From Ga0077536 sp943370145 (GTDB taxonomy: Bacteria > Pseudomonadota > Gammaproteobacteria > Ga0077536): a DNA stretch of 48,235 nucleotides. How positions within the stretch are numbered: position 1 is the first letter of the stretch; every line of letters starts with the position of its first letter. The notes beneath the pieces are model-generated. The model worked only from the letters and a program-made list of their open reading frames with translations, was not told the DNA's origin and searched no databases. The position numbers and the translations under genes are program-made. The stretch covers positions 1 to 48,235 of the forward strand of contig CALRPY020000034.1 of the NCBI GenBank assembly GCA_943370145.1. Reading direction: 5' to 3'. Below, piece after piece: positions 1 to 8,953 of the stretch.

Positions 1-2
1 AG

Positions 3-1715
3 CGGGCGCTGCCGGTGGCGGACGCCATCGAACTGCTCGGCAGTCCATTCCTCCGCGGCGCCCGTGCCGAGTTCGCGCCGCGCGCGAAACTCGCCGCGCG
101 CCTGCAGCGCGAGCGGGTGGACCCACTGACGCTTGCTGAGCTGGCCGGCGCCGCGCGCGAGGGCGAGTGCCCGGTCTTCGCCGGGCTGCTCGAGCGCGTG
201 CGCGGGCTGTACGAGGCAGCCAGGCGCACCCAGCCGCTACCGGCCTGGATCGCGTGCTTCCAGCAGTGGCTGGCCGCCTTCGGCTGGCCCGGCGAGCAGG
301 CCCTGAACGCCCAGGAGAAGTCCGCGCAGGACGCGTGGTCGCACGCGCTCGACACGGCGGCCGCCCTCGATCTCGTGCTGTCGCCGCAACAATCCGCGGG
401 TGCCGCGCTGGCGCGGTTGCGCCAGGCGGCGCGCGGCATCGGCGCTGCCGAGGCCGTCGCGCCGGACGCGATCGAGATCCTCGGGGTCGAGGAAGCCGCG
501 GTCGTCCGTCCCGCCCGTGCGTGGGTGCTCGGCCTGCACGATGCGGCCTGGCCGGCGGCGCCGACGGCCAACCCCTTGCTGCCGCAGTCGCTGCTGCGGC
601 GGGGCGGCGTGCCCGGCACCGACTTCGCGCGGGATGCCGCGCGGGCGCGTCGTGCGCTGGACATGCTGCTTGCCCACGCGCGCGAGATCGTGCTGAGCCA
701 CGCCACCCACGAGGGCGACACGCCGCTGCGGCCGAGCGGCGCGCTGGACTGGCCGGTGTCGGCCATCACCGCGGCGCCCGCGCTGGCTGAACGCTGGCGC
801 GCGCCGTTGACGGGGATTGAGCTCGAGCGCGCGCCGGATGACGCGCCGGTGCCCCTGCGGGAGACGGCGCGCCAGCGCGGCGGCGTCAGCGTGCTGGCCG
901 CGCAGGCCGCATGCCCGTTCAAGGCCTTCGCCGCGTACCGCCTGGACGCCGAGGGGCTCGAAGAGGCTGCGCCGGGCCTGGACCCGCGCGAGCGCGGCGA
1001 ACTGGTGCATGCGGTGATGGCGGCGCTCTGGTCGGGGCTGCGCCGCAGCAGCGCGGCGCGCGTGCTGTCGCCGGCCGAACTCGATGACGCCATCGCTGCG
1101 GCGGTCGAGGCGGCGTTGCGCGAGCGACGCGACCTGCCGTCGCGCACGCGTGGCCTCGAGGCGCGGCGCCTGCAACGCCTCGCCGCGCAGGCTGTCGCCC
1201 GGGATCTGCAGCGCGCGCCGTTCGAGGTGATCGCGGTCGAGGCGCAGCATGAACTGAACCTGGGCGGCCTGCCGCTGCGCCTGCGCATCGATCGCGTCGA
1301 CCGGCTCGACGACGGCGCGCTCGTCATCATCGATTACAAGACCGGCGAGGCGAAGCGCGCGGACTGGAGCCTGCCGCGTCCGCTTGCGCCGCAGCTGCCC
1401 GCTTACGCGCTGGTGCTGGACGACGCGCCGCTCGCGGGGATCGCGTTCGCGCAGCTGAAGCCCGGCGACTGCAAGCTCGTCACCGAGCCGGCGAAGGACA
1501 TGGGCAGCGCGGCGGGGAACGCGAAGCTCGCGCTGCTGCGCGAGGACTGGCGCCGGGAACTCGAAGCGCTCGCCGCCGGCTTCGTCGCGGGGGACGCGCA
1601 CGTCGACCCGCGCGACGGCGAGGCGACCTGCCGCCATTGCGACTTCAGCGGCCTGTGCCGCGTGCACGAGCGGACGCTCGTCGCGCAGGACGAGGAGGCG
1701 GGCGATGAGTCTTGA
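3..1715 (+). CDS. AddB-like PD-(D/E)XK nuclease, C-terminal part (5' end outside window)
   Basis: The reading frame is open from the first bases of the window, so the true start lies upstream. What remains is the C-terminal half of a RecB/AddB-type nuclease that works with the helicase encoded next to it in double-strand break processing. A Cys near visible residue 300 (ACPFKAFAAYR) plus a later C-x2-C-x5-C (CRHCDFSGLC) match the four-cysteine iron-sulfur staple known from AddB. Between them lie GELVHAVM and the nuclease core IDRVDRL...VIIDYKTG, with the Asp and Lys of a PD-(D/E)XK active site. The 3' end overlaps the downstream helicase start by 11 bp, implying translational coupling. The family is often annotated only as 'probable DNA repair protein', so the exact complex name is inferred. 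Confidence 0.9.
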   Translation, partial: RALPVADAIELLGSPFLRGARAEFAPRAKLAARLQRERVDPLTLAELAGAAREGECPVFAGLLERVRGLYEAARRTQPLPAWIACFQQWLAAFGWPGEQALNAQEKSAQDAWSHALDTAAALDLVLSPQQSAGAALARLRQAARGIGAAEAVAPDAIEILGVEEAAVVRPARAWVLGLHDAAWPAAPTANPLLPQSLLRRGGVPGTDFARDAARARRALDMLLAHAREIVLSHATHEGDTPLRPSGALDWPVSAITAAPALAERWRAPLTGIELERAPDDAPVPLRETARQRGGVSVLAAQAACPFKAFAAYRLDAEGLEEAAPGLDPRERGELVHAVMAALWSGLRRSSAARVLSPAELDDAIAAAVEAALRERRDLPSRTRGLEARRLQRLAAQAVARDLQRAPFEVIAVEAQHELNLGGLPLRLRIDRVDRLDDGALVIIDYKTGEAKRADWSLPRPLAPQLPAYALVLDDAPLAGIAFAQLKPGDCKLVTEPAKDMGSAAGNAKLALLREDWRRELEALAAGFVAGDAHVDPRDGEATCRHCDFSGLCRVHERTLVAQDEEAGDES

Positions 1716-4700
1716 CGACGCCGCCGCCAGGCGGCGCGCGCTGGCGCCGGACGCGTCCTTCATCGTCGAGGCGGCCGCGGGCTCGGGCAAGACCTCGCTG
1801 CTGACACAGCGCATTCTCCTGCTGCTGGCCCGCGTCGACGAGCCGGAGAACGTGCTCGCCGTCACTTTCACCCGCAAGGCCGTGGAGGAGATGCGGGGCC
1901 GCGTGCTGAAGGCGCTGGCCAGCGTCGACGACCCGCTGCCGGCGTCGCCGCACGATCAGCTCACGCGTGAACTCGCCGGCGCGGTGCTCGCGCGTGACGC
2001 GGCACGGGGCTGGCGCCTGCGCGAACATCCGGCGCGGCTGCGCATCCAGACGCTCGACGCGCTCGCGGCGGGCCTCGCGCGCCGGCTGCCGCTGACGGCG
2101 GGGCTCGCGGCGCAGCTCGACGTCGTCGACGATGCGAGCGATCTCTATTGCCTCGCCGCGCGCGACACGCTGGCGCTCCTGTTCGAGGAGGGCGTCTATG
2201 CCGAACTCGTCGCCCAGGTGCTGGAACATCTCGACAACGACGCGCGCAAGCTCGAAGCCCTCCTGATCGAGATGCTCGCCCGGCGGGACCTGTGGCTGAC
2301 GCGCGTCGTGAGGGGCGCGGAGCGCGCGGTCGCCGAGGCCGCGCTTGCCGCGGCGGTGGCGGCCGAAGTCGACGCGCTGCGCAACGCCCTGCTGGCGACC
2401 GTGCCGGTCGCGCAGCTGCCGGCGCTCGTCGAGCTCGCGCGCCTCGCCGCGTCGGGCGTCGCTCAGGCCGGCAGGGACACGCCGCTCCATGCGCTCGCCG
2501 CCTTCGACGGCGTGCACTTCGATGCCGGGATCTGTGCCGGCCTCGCCGAACTGCTGCTGACCGGCGGCGGCTCGGTGCGCGTGAAGCTCGACAAGAACCT
2601 CGGGGTGCAGCCGCAGACCAGCGAGCTCTTCAAGGCCCTGTTCGCGCCCATCGCCGACGCGCTGCGCGCGGCGCCCGCGGTTTGTGCGCGCCTGCATCGG
2701 ACGCGCGGCCTGCCGCCGTCCGTCTATACCAACGCGCAGTGGCGGACCATCGAGGCGATGTACGGCCTGCTGAAGCTCGCGGTCGCCCAGCTCGACCTCA
2801 CGTTCGCGCACGCCGGGCGCTGCGACTTCACCGCGATCACGCACGCCGCGCAGCAGGCGCTCGGCGCGGCGGATGCGCCGAGCGACCTGTCGCTCGCGCT
2901 CGACTATCGCCTCGAGCACCTGCTCGTCGACGAATTCCAGGACACCTCGCAGACCCAGCACGAACTGCTGGAGGCCCTCACTGCCGGCTGGACCGGCGAT
3001 GACGGCCGCACGCTGTTCTTCGTCGGCGACCCGCTGCAGTCGATCTACCGCTTCCGGCAGGCCGAAGTGCGCCTGTTCGTGCAGACGACACGCCGTCGCC
3101 GCTGGGGCAGCGTGCCGCTCGAGACCCTCCGGCTGACGGCGAATTTCCGCACCACCGCGCCGGTGATCGAGTGGATTAACGGCGCGCTCGAACGGGCTTT
3201 CGACGATGCGCCCGACAGCCTGCCCGAGTACGTCGCACTGAGCGCGACCCGGGCCGCACCGGCCGCGCCGGCCGTCAGCGTGCACGCCATCGATGCCGCC
3301 GGGGATGCCACGGCCGAGGCGCTCGCCCTGCTGGGCGTGGTCGAGTCTGCGCGCGCGCGCCGGCCGCAGGCCGGCATCGCGGTCCTCGTGCGCAGCCGCA
3401 GCCATCTGGGCTTGCTGCCGGCGCTGCTCGCCGCGGCGCGCGTGCCGGTGGCGGCCACCGACATCGAGCCGCTCGCCGCGCTGCCTGTCGTCAACGACCT
3501 GCTGGTGCTGACGCGCGCGCTCGCGCAGCCGGCCGACCGCGTGGCCTGGCTCGCGCTGCTGCGCGCACCGTGGTGCGGACTGTCGCTCGCCGCGCTCGCC
3601 GCGCTGATGACGGGGCGCCGCGATGCGCTGGTGTGGGAAGCCCTGCAGGATGCGCGCTGGCGCGCATCGCTCGACGACGACGAGCGCGCCCGCGTCGACG
3701 CGCTGTGCGGAGTGCTTGCGGCGATCCTGCCGCAGGCCCGCCGCGTGGCCTGGACGCTGCTCGTCGAACGCGCGTGGCTGCAGCTGAACGGCCCGGCGCT
3801 CGTGACCGATGCGGCCGAGCTGCGCCACGTGCAGCGTTACTTCGAACTGCTCGCGCGCTTCGAGGCGGCAGGCAATCCGCTGCGCGCCGAGGCGCTCACC
3901 GAATTCATCGCCCGGCACTACGCGCCGGTGCCCCGCGAGGACGGCCAGTCGGTCGCCATCATGACGGTGCACCGGGCGAAGGGGCTCGAATTCGACATCG
4001 TGATCGTGCCCGGCCTCGATCGCCTGCCGCGCGCCGAGCTGAAGCAGCTCGCCCTGTGGCACGAGCACCACGTGGCGGACGCGCTGCTCCTCGCGCCGCT
4101 GTCACCGCCCGGACCGGCGCAGGAACCGATCTATAGCTACCTGCGCCGTCTGGAGGCGGAGGAGCAGGCGGCGGAAGGCTATCGCCTGCTGTATGTCGCG
4201 CTGACGCGCGCGCGCGACGAACTGCATCTCTGCGTGCGACGCAAGTTCAAGGTCGATGGTGAACTCGCGAAGGGAGGCTCGGGCAGCTTTCTCGGCATGC
4301 TGTGGCAGACGCTGGCAGAACCACTGGCAGGCTTGCCCGCGGCGCCGCGCGCGACGGTGGCGCTGCCGCCGCCGCCGACGCGGCGTCGCCTGTCACGCGC
4401 GAGCCTGCCGGTCGCGCCGGCGCGGGTGGACGAACCGGGCGACACGGGCATCGAGGCCACCCCCGAGTTCGAGTGGGCGAGCCCGACCGCCAGGCATGTC
4501 GGCACGGTCACGCACCTGCTGCTCGAGCTGATCGGTGCGCAGGGCCTCTTTGCCTGGGCCCCGGAGACCTTGCCGGCCCGGCTCGATTTCATCCGTGACG
4601 AGCTGGGCGCGCGCGGCGTGCCGCGACGCGAAGTGGAGGCCGCGGCGGCCCGCGTACGGCTCGCGCTCGAGAACACCCTCGGCAGCGCCCGCGGCCGCTG

Positions 4701-5016
4701 GATTTTCGACCCGGCGCATGGCGATCCCGCGAGCGAGCGGCATTACACGGCGGTACTCGACGATGTGCTGAGCGAGGCCGTACTCGACCGCAGCTTCATT
4801 GACGCCGAAGGCGTGCGCTGGATTGTCGATTTCAAGACCGGCGAGCACCTCGGCGGCTCGGTCGAGGCGTTCATGGATTCCGAGGTCGAGCGCTACCGCC
4901 CGCAGCTCGAACGCTATGCGCGGATGCTTGCCGAACTCGAGGACCGCCCGATCGCACTCGGCCTGTACTTCCCGCTGCTCGACGGCTGGCGCGAATGGCG
5001 GTACCGGGCGCGTTGA
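1705..5016 (+). CDS. AddA/RecB-like UvrD-family helicase-nuclease
   Basis: This 1103-residue protein is a complete superfamily 1A helicase fused to a nuclease, expected to unwind and resect DNA ends together with the upstream AddB-like subunit. Walker A AAAGSGKT lies at residues 23-30. The DEFQD Walker B (helicase motif II) starts at residue 409 and is followed by GDPLQSIYRFR (motif III). Later come VAIMTVHRAKGLEFD (motif V) and LLYVALTRARDEL (motif VI). The C-terminal 200 residues end in a RecB-type nuclease with WIVDFKTGEH (D1042, K1044). The start overlaps the preceding stop. Length and domain order fit AddA or the 'exodeoxyribonuclease V beta-like' family; I cannot decide between those names. 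There is no RecC or RecD in view. Confidence 0.93.
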   Translation: MSLDDAAARRRALAPDASFIVEAAAGSGKTSLLTQRILLLLARVDEPENVLAVTFTRKAVEEMRGRVLKALASVDDPLPASPHDQLTRELAGAVLARDAARGWRLREHPARLRIQTLDALAAGLARRLPLTAGLAAQLDVVDDASDLYCLAARDTLALLFEEGVYAELVAQVLEHLDNDARKLEALLIEMLARRDLWLTRVVRGAERAVAEAALAAAVAAEVDALRNALLATVPVAQLPALVELARLAASGVAQAGRDTPLHALAAFDGVHFDAGICAGLAELLLTGGGSVRVKLDKNLGVQPQTSELFKALFAPIADALRAAPAVCARLHRTRGLPPSVYTNAQWRTIEAMYGLLKLAVAQLDLTFAHAGRCDFTAITHAAQQALGAADAPSDLSLALDYRLEHLLVDEFQDTSQTQHELLEALTAGWTGDDGRTLFFVGDPLQSIYRFRQAEVRLFVQTTRRRRWGSVPLETLRLTANFRTTAPVIEWINGALERAFDDAPDSLPEYVALSATRAAPAAPAVSVHAIDAAGDATAEALALLGVVESARARRPQAGIAVLVRSRSHLGLLPALLAAARVPVAATDIEPLAALPVVNDLLVLTRALAQPADRVAWLALLRAPWCGLSLAALAALMTGRRDALVWEALQDARWRASLDDDERARVDALCGVLAAILPQARRVAWTLLVERAWLQLNGPALVTDAAELRHVQRYFELLARFEAAGNPLRAEALTEFIARHYAPVPREDGQSVAIMTVHRAKGLEFDIVIVPGLDRLPRAELKQLALWHEHHVADALLLAPLSPPGPAQEPIYSYLRRLEAEEQAAEGYRLLYVALTRARDELHLCVRRKFKVDGELAKGGSGSFLGMLWQTLAEPLAGLPAAPRATVALPPPPTRRRLSRASLPVAPARVDEPGDTGIEATPEFEWASPTARHVGTVTHLLLELIGAQGLFAWAPETLPARLDFIRDELGARGVPRREVEAAAARVRLALENTLGSARGRWIFDPAHGDPASERHYTAVLDDVLSEAVLDRSFIDAEGVRWIVDFKTGEHLGGSVEAFMDSEVERYRPQLERYARMLAELEDRPIALGLYFPLLDGWREWRYRAR

Positions 5017-5025
5017 TTCCTTGCA

Positions 5026-5112
5026 GGCGTCCGTGGGTGGACGCCGTCTCTTGTCCGCAGTGGGGCGCGAGCGCTCTCGCGCCGAACTTCGCCTCTCCCG
5101 GTGCGGGAGAGG
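5026..5112. repeat. Three consecutive perfect hairpins between convergent genes
   Basis: The 126-bp gap between the helicase and the convergent secreted-protein gene contains three exact inverted repeats. They are GGCGTCC/GGACGCC (5026-5032 with 5039-5045), GGCGCGAG/CTCGCGCC (5064-5071 with 5076-5083) and CCTCTCCCG/CGGGAGAGG (5092-5100 with 5104-5112). None has a long T tract. They could act as bidirectional transcription stops or mRNA ends. The third resembles short REP-like palindromes scattered in many gammaproteobacterial genomes; that identity is inferred. Confidence 0.6.
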
Positions 5113-5142
5113 TGAAGAGGACGCCTCCCGCCGCGGACCGGC

Positions 5143-5766
5143 TCAGCGCCGGCGCCTGCCCCGACGCGCCAGCAGCAGCAGCCCGGACACGAGCAGCGGC
5201 AGCGCCGGCGGCACCGGCACGGGCGCCGTTGCACCCAGCAGTTCGAAGTTGTCGATGCGCCAGGTGCCGAGCGCGGAACTCGCATCGAAGCCGTCGAGCG
5301 CGATGTCGAGATGGTCCTGCGCCGGCAGCGCCAACGGCACGCGCACGGTCGTGAAGGTGGTGGTCGTCGCGCCGCTCGCGAGGGTGTCGCCGTTGACGCG
5401 CAGCGCCCAGAACCTCGGACCCGTCGCCGAGGCCTGCTGGGCGAAGGCCAGGCTGTCGAGTTGCAGCACCCGACCGCTCATCGCGCGGACCGACCACAGC
5501 AGGCTGTTGCCGTCATCGAAGTCGCGGGCGCCGAGCGCGCGGCCAGGCGCGCCGGTGAAACTCGTCAGACTGCCGTCGAGATCCTGCCATGACGCCGCGA
5601 GGAGATCGGGCGCGAGCGTTGCGGGGGCCTGGGTGAAGCTGCCGTCGCCGGCGTCGAAGTCATAGGCGGCGAGCGTCGCCGCGCGCGCCGGCGTGGCGAG
5701 TGTGTGCGAGAGGGCGAGGAAGAGTGAATAGACGGCGAAGCGCGGCCGCTGCGGACGATGTTCCAT
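5143..5766 (-). CDS. Secreted protein with VPLPA/PEP-CTERM-like sorting tail
   Basis: A 207-residue exported protein of unknown function. An N-terminal signal peptide ends near residue 29 (ATPARA). The middle is Gly/Asp/Ala-rich and contains typical beta-sandwich strands (AAYDFDAGDGSF, WRIDNFELLG), as seen in many PEP-CTERM proteins. The last 27 residues are the sorting signal: VPVPPALPLLVSG, a hydrophobic stretch, then a cluster of Arg (ARRGRRRR). Such tails are recognised by an exosortase at the membrane and the protein is released or anchored on the surface, often together with exopolysaccharide. No exosortase is in this window. It lies 132 bp downstream of the response regulator on the same strand, so co-expression or control by that regulator is possible but unproven. 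Confidence 0.8.
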   Translation of the reverse strand: MEHRPQRPRFAVYSLFLALSHTLATPARAATLAAYDFDAGDGSFTQAPATLAPDLLAASWQDLDGSLTSFTGAPGRALGARDFDDGNSLLWSVRAMSGRVLQLDSLAFAQQASATGPRFWALRVNGDTLASGATTTTFTTVRVPLALPAQDHLDIALDGFDASSALGTWRIDNFELLGATAPVPVPPALPLLVSGLLLLARRGRRRR

Positions 5767-5898
5767 ATCGTTTACCTCGATCCATGAGTGTTGTTGAAGC
5801 CAGGGCTCCGCGACGGCGCATCCTGCGCGCGGCGCGGGTCGAGCGGATTCTAGGGCGATTGCGCGACGGACGCGCCCGGGGCGGAAGCGCCCGGCAGA

Positions 5899-7299
5899 TC
5901 AGGCAGGCAGTGCCGGCAGGTAGCGGATCAGCAGCGAAGCGGGGCCGCAGCCGATGCGATGGATGAGCTCCGTCTGGCGATTGATGCCGGTCTTGTGGAA
6001 CACGTGCTTGAGATGCGTGCGCGCGGTGTTGACGGAAATCTCGAGTTCCTGCGCGGCCTCGTCGAGCGTCATGCCATTGCTCATGAGCTGCACGAGCTTG
6101 GCTTCGGTCTGGGTCAGGCCGTAGAGGCCGGTCAGGATGTCGTGTGACACCTGGCGCGGGCTGTTCGCATCGAAGAGATAGACGAGCACGCGTGCCTGCT
6201 GTTCTTCGCCGCTGCCGCCGGGCACGGGTGCGACGATGAGCTCGACGTGCTCCCGCGACAGCGGCGCGCGCACGAACATCGCGCCGGTCGCGTCGGTCTG
6301 GTCCTGGCGGCCGCGGCCGAGCGCGGTGCGGACCAGCTCGCGCAGGCGTTGCTCGAGCAGCTTGTCCTGCACCGAGAACATGCCGTTGCGGCATTCGACG
6401 CCGCGATTGCGCCCGAGGACTTCGCGCGCGGAACGGTTCATGTGATGGATGCGCAGATCGGGGCCGAGGATCAGGATGCCGTTCGGCATCGTGTCGAGCG
6501 CCTGCGCGAACGCGGGTTCGTTGCCGCTGCCGCCGCGCTCGGTCACCGGTTTGAGCGAGGTCACGAGCTTCAGCGCAACCCCGTAGGTCTGGCCGCGCCC
6601 GTCGAACAGCGGGGTCAGCACGTCGCGCTGCTGGCGCTGTGCGCCGCCACTGCGCTGGCCCATGGCGCGGTCGAGGTGTTCCTCGCCGTCCCCCCGCAGC
6701 ACGCGGGCGACGAGTTCGTCGGCGTGGCCGGGCGGCAGTTCGTAGAAACTGGTGAGCAGTTCGCCGAGCGGGCGGTCGATCAGCTGGCGGCGGTTGATGC
6801 CGAGCATGCCCTCGGCGATCCGGTTGGCGAAGCTGATGCGGCCTTCGCTGTCGGTGGTCACGAGACCATCCGCGGCGGACGGATCGTTGGCCGCTTCCGG
6901 GGAGCGGTCCCCCGGCGGCTGGCGAATCTGCCCGCCGTGCAGCGCGAGATCGATTGCGGTCAGCAGGTCCTTGGTCGTGAACGGCTTGTTGATGAAACCG
7001 GCCGGGCGCGTGGAACGCGCGCGCTCGAGCAGTTTCTGGTCGACGTGCGCCGAGATGTAGATCACGGGGATGTCGAGCGTGGAGCGGATGCGTCTGGCAG
7101 CCTCGATGCCGTCCATGCCTTCGCCGAGCCGGACGTCCATGAGGATCAGGTCCGGGTGGAGTTCGGCGGCCTTTTCGATGGCCTCGAAGCCGTCCTTCGC
7201 GATGGCGGCGACGTCATAGCCGAGACCGCGCAGCCGCATCTTGAGCGCGCCGGCGACCGCGCGCTGGTCTTCGACGACAAGGATCTGTTCACCCGCCAT
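5899..7299 (-). CDS. Response regulator: receiver, two PAS domains, LuxR-type HTH
   Basis: A 466-residue one-chain signalling regulator. Residues 1-125 form a CheY-like receiver with the phospho-acceptor Asp55 (LILMDVRLG), Ser in VIYISAH and the conserved Lys in FINKPFT. A first PAS domain follows (TDSEGRISFANRIAEGMLG, about 150-260), then a second (NGILILGPDLRIHHMNRSA, about 265-375). The C-terminal LuxR/FixJ helix-turn-helix begins at LYGLTQTEAKLVQLM and contains ISVNTARTHLKHVFHKTGINRQ. Combining receiver, tandem PAS and HTH is less common than the plain NarL/FixJ form and suggests it integrates phosphorylation with a second ligand or redox input. No histidine kinase is adjacent. GGAG six bases before the ATG supports the start. 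Confidence 0.9.
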   Translation of the reverse strand: MAGEQILVVEDQRAVAGALKMRLRGLGYDVAAIAKDGFEAIEKAAELHPDLILMDVRLGEGMDGIEAARRIRSTLDIPVIYISAHVDQKLLERARSTRPAGFINKPFTTKDLLTAIDLALHGGQIRQPPGDRSPEAANDPSAADGLVTTDSEGRISFANRIAEGMLGINRRQLIDRPLGELLTSFYELPPGHADELVARVLRGDGEEHLDRAMGQRSGGAQRQQRDVLTPLFDGRGQTYGVALKLVTSLKPVTERGGSGNEPAFAQALDTMPNGILILGPDLRIHHMNRSAREVLGRNRGVECRNGMFSVQDKLLEQRLRELVRTALGRGRQDQTDATGAMFVRAPLSREHVELIVAPVPGGSGEEQQARVLVYLFDANSPRQVSHDILTGLYGLTQTEAKLVQLMSNGMTLDEAAQELEISVNTARTHLKHVFHKTGINRQTELIHRIGCGPASLLIRYLPALPA

Positions 7300-7311
7300 G
7301 GCGGGCTCCGG

Positions 7312-7334
7312 ACCCCGGGCGTAGCGCCCGGGGT
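7312..7334 (-). promoter_or_regulatory. Strong hairpin in the leader of the response-regulator gene
   Basis: ACCCCGGGCG (7312-7321) and CGCCCGGGGT (7325-7334) form a perfect 10-bp stem with a 3-nt loop. On the minus strand it ends just before the Shine-Dalgarno GGAG of the regulator. The start codon itself lies inside a second palindrome, CCCGCCATGGCGGG (7292-7305). The first hairpin may end dksA transcription or occlude the ribosome binding site; the sequence does not decide between these. Confidence 0.4.
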
Positions 7335-7499
7335 GCGGCCGCTGCCGGCCGGGCTACGGCCAGCAGGCGCATGCCTCTGCTGTGCTCTGTGTCCATTTCC
7401 TGTCGGCCTGACTTGCGCATTATTGTTTTGGGGTGGCGCGGTGCATGCCGGTTGCACCGCGCCTCGTCGCTTGGCGGTCGCGCTTCGCCGCCCGGCGAC

Positions 7500-8549
7500 T
7501 CAATGGTCGTCGCGGAACTGCTTCTGGAACATCTCCCGGCGCTCCTGGGCATCGACGGTCAGCGTGGCGATCGGCCGCGCCTCGAGCCGCCCGAGGCCGA
7601 TTTCCTCGCCGGTTTCCTCGCAGTAGCCGTAGCTGCCATCCTCGATGCGCTTGATGGCTTCCTCTATCTTGTGCAGCAGCTTGCGATAGCGGTCCCGCGT
7701 GCGCAGCTCGAGGATGTTGTCGCTTTCACGGCTGGCCCGTTCGGCTTCGTCGCCTACGTCCCGCGTTTCGGTGCGCAGGTGTTCCAGGGTTTCCTGCGAT
7801 TCCGCGATCAGTTCCTGGCGCCAGTTCTCGAGCTTCTGCTTGAAGTACGCCATGTGCATCGGGTTCATGTACTCCTCGTCCGGGCGCGGTCGGTAGCCCT
7901 GCGGGAGTTTTACGTCGTCTAGATTTGTCACCTTCCTGATAACAGCCTTCTCTGTCGGGGCGGCCGTCTTGCCGGCCAGCTGCGCAGGTGCGGCTGGCTT
8001 GCGTTGGGGTTCCGCCTTGGTTTTTTGTTTCGTGGGGGATTCCGCTGGCGCCGGCGGCGGCGTCACGGGTTTCGCAGCAGGCTTGGGCGTCGCCTGGACC
8101 GGGGCCGCTTTCGGGGCCTCGACGGTCGCCGGGGCGGCCGGCTTCACCGACGGCTTGGGCGCCACCGGTTTCACGGCGGCGGGCTTTTTCGCCGCTGGCT
8201 TCGCGGCGGCCACCGGCTTCGCGGCCGGTTTGGGCGCTGCCTTGGCACTGGCCGGCTTCGCCGGCGCTTTCGTGCTGGCCCGGGCAGCCACCGGCGCGGC
8301 GGCGGCTTTCTTCGCCGCTGCGGCCTGTTTCGGCTGCGCCTTGGCCGCCGCGGGTTTCACGGCGGCGGCGGTGCTGCCCTTCGAGGCAGCCGGTTTCTTC
8401 GTTGCAGGCTTGGCCGTGGCTTTCGACGCGACGGGCTTTTTCTTCGTCGCGGCGGCAGTGGCTTTGCTGCTGGCGGCCAGCTTTGCTTTGGGGGCTGCCG
8501 GCCGCTTTGCAGCGGACTTCGCCGGCGCCTTCTTGTTGGCTTTTGCCAC
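7500..8549 (-). CDS. dksA: DksA-family protein with long Lys/Ala/Pro tail and degenerate zinc site
   Basis: A 349-residue member of the DksA/TraR family, which binds the RNA polymerase secondary channel and modulates transcription with ppGpp. Residues 1 to about 210 are a low-complexity Ala/Lys/Pro tail resembling histone H1/AlgP. The DksA core follows (YMNPMHMAYFKQKLENW, then the coiled coil with DVGDEAERASRESD, including the Asp/Ala tip). In the zinc-finger region only the first of four cysteines is present: C310, then T313, T331 and A334 at the positions of the other three. This resembles Cys-poor DksA2-type paralogues that need no zinc. GTG start with GGAGG upstream (about 8557-8561). An upstream palindrome GAAATATTTC sits at 8604-8613. 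A paralogous canonical DksA elsewhere in the genome is possible. Confidence 0.88.
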   Translation of the reverse strand: MAKANKKAPAKSAAKRPAAPKAKLAASSKATAAATKKKPVASKATAKPATKKPAASKGSTAAAVKPAAAKAQPKQAAAAKKAAAAPVAARASTKAPAKPASAKAAPKPAAKPVAAAKPAAKKPAAVKPVAPKPSVKPAAPATVEAPKAAPVQATPKPAAKPVTPPPAPAESPTKQKTKAEPQRKPAAPAQLAGKTAAPTEKAVIRKVTNLDDVKLPQGYRPRPDEEYMNPMHMAYFKQKLENWRQELIAESQETLEHLRTETRDVGDEAERASRESDNILELRTRDRYRKLLHKIEEAIKRIEDGSYGYCEETGEEIGLGRLEARPIATLTVDAQERREMFQKQFRDDH

Positions 8550-8953
8550 GGTCCTACCTCCGGTTAATTCACCTTAAAGAGCAGGCGATTACCCGCTAAA
8601 CCTGAAATATTTCTCATGTTTAGGGATGTCGCACATTAATCATTTTCATTGGCCAGCGCAACGGCCGTTTCGGGCACTGCGACGTGGGTCCGGGAGCGGG
8701 GCGCGAGTGTCGGGCGGAGTCGCCGGCGATGGCCACTGCGACGGGGCGGCAGCGCGAAGTCGACGCCTTCGATGACCGAGGCGCTCATCGGCGGCGTGAT
8801 TGCTTCCCTCGCGCACAGGCGTTTTAGTAGTATGCGCCCTTCGCGTCCGACTCGTTGGCTGAGGGGATCCACGAATGCGGCGCGCCCCCGCGAATAGCAA
8901 TGCCCGACGCGCGCCGTTGAGATCGCGATACGCCGCTCGGTGAGGAGTACTGA
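8550..8953. other. 404-bp intergenic region between dksA and cytochrome genes
   Basis: Divergent upstream region. Near 8550-8640 it is AT-richer, as expected for the dksA promoter, and contains the palindrome GAAATATTTC (8604-8613). The cytochrome gene has a clear Shine-Dalgarno GAGGAG at 8942-8947. Short open frames exist on both strands but show Arg/Ser-rich composition typical of GC-rich noncoding frames. I see no convincing gene or RNA here. Confidence 0.6.

Noticed and set aside
1645..4071. An 808-codon open frame antisense to the AddA-like helicase
   Set aside because: Composition is Arg/Gly/Gln-rich with no recognisable domain; the opposite frame has all helicase motifs. Long antisense frames are expected in GC-rich DNA.
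7371..7922. Plus-strand open frame across the dksA 3' end
   Set aside because: Antisense shadow of the conserved DksA core.
7900..8540. Repetitive GC-rich segment that could be taken for a tandem repeat or CRISPR-like array
   Set aside because: It encodes the Ala/Lys/Pro tail of the DksA protein; the repeat units are irregular and coding.
8649..8897. 82-codon open frame between dksA and the cytochromes
   Set aside because: No ribosome binding site, Arg/Ser-rich, unlike any family I know.
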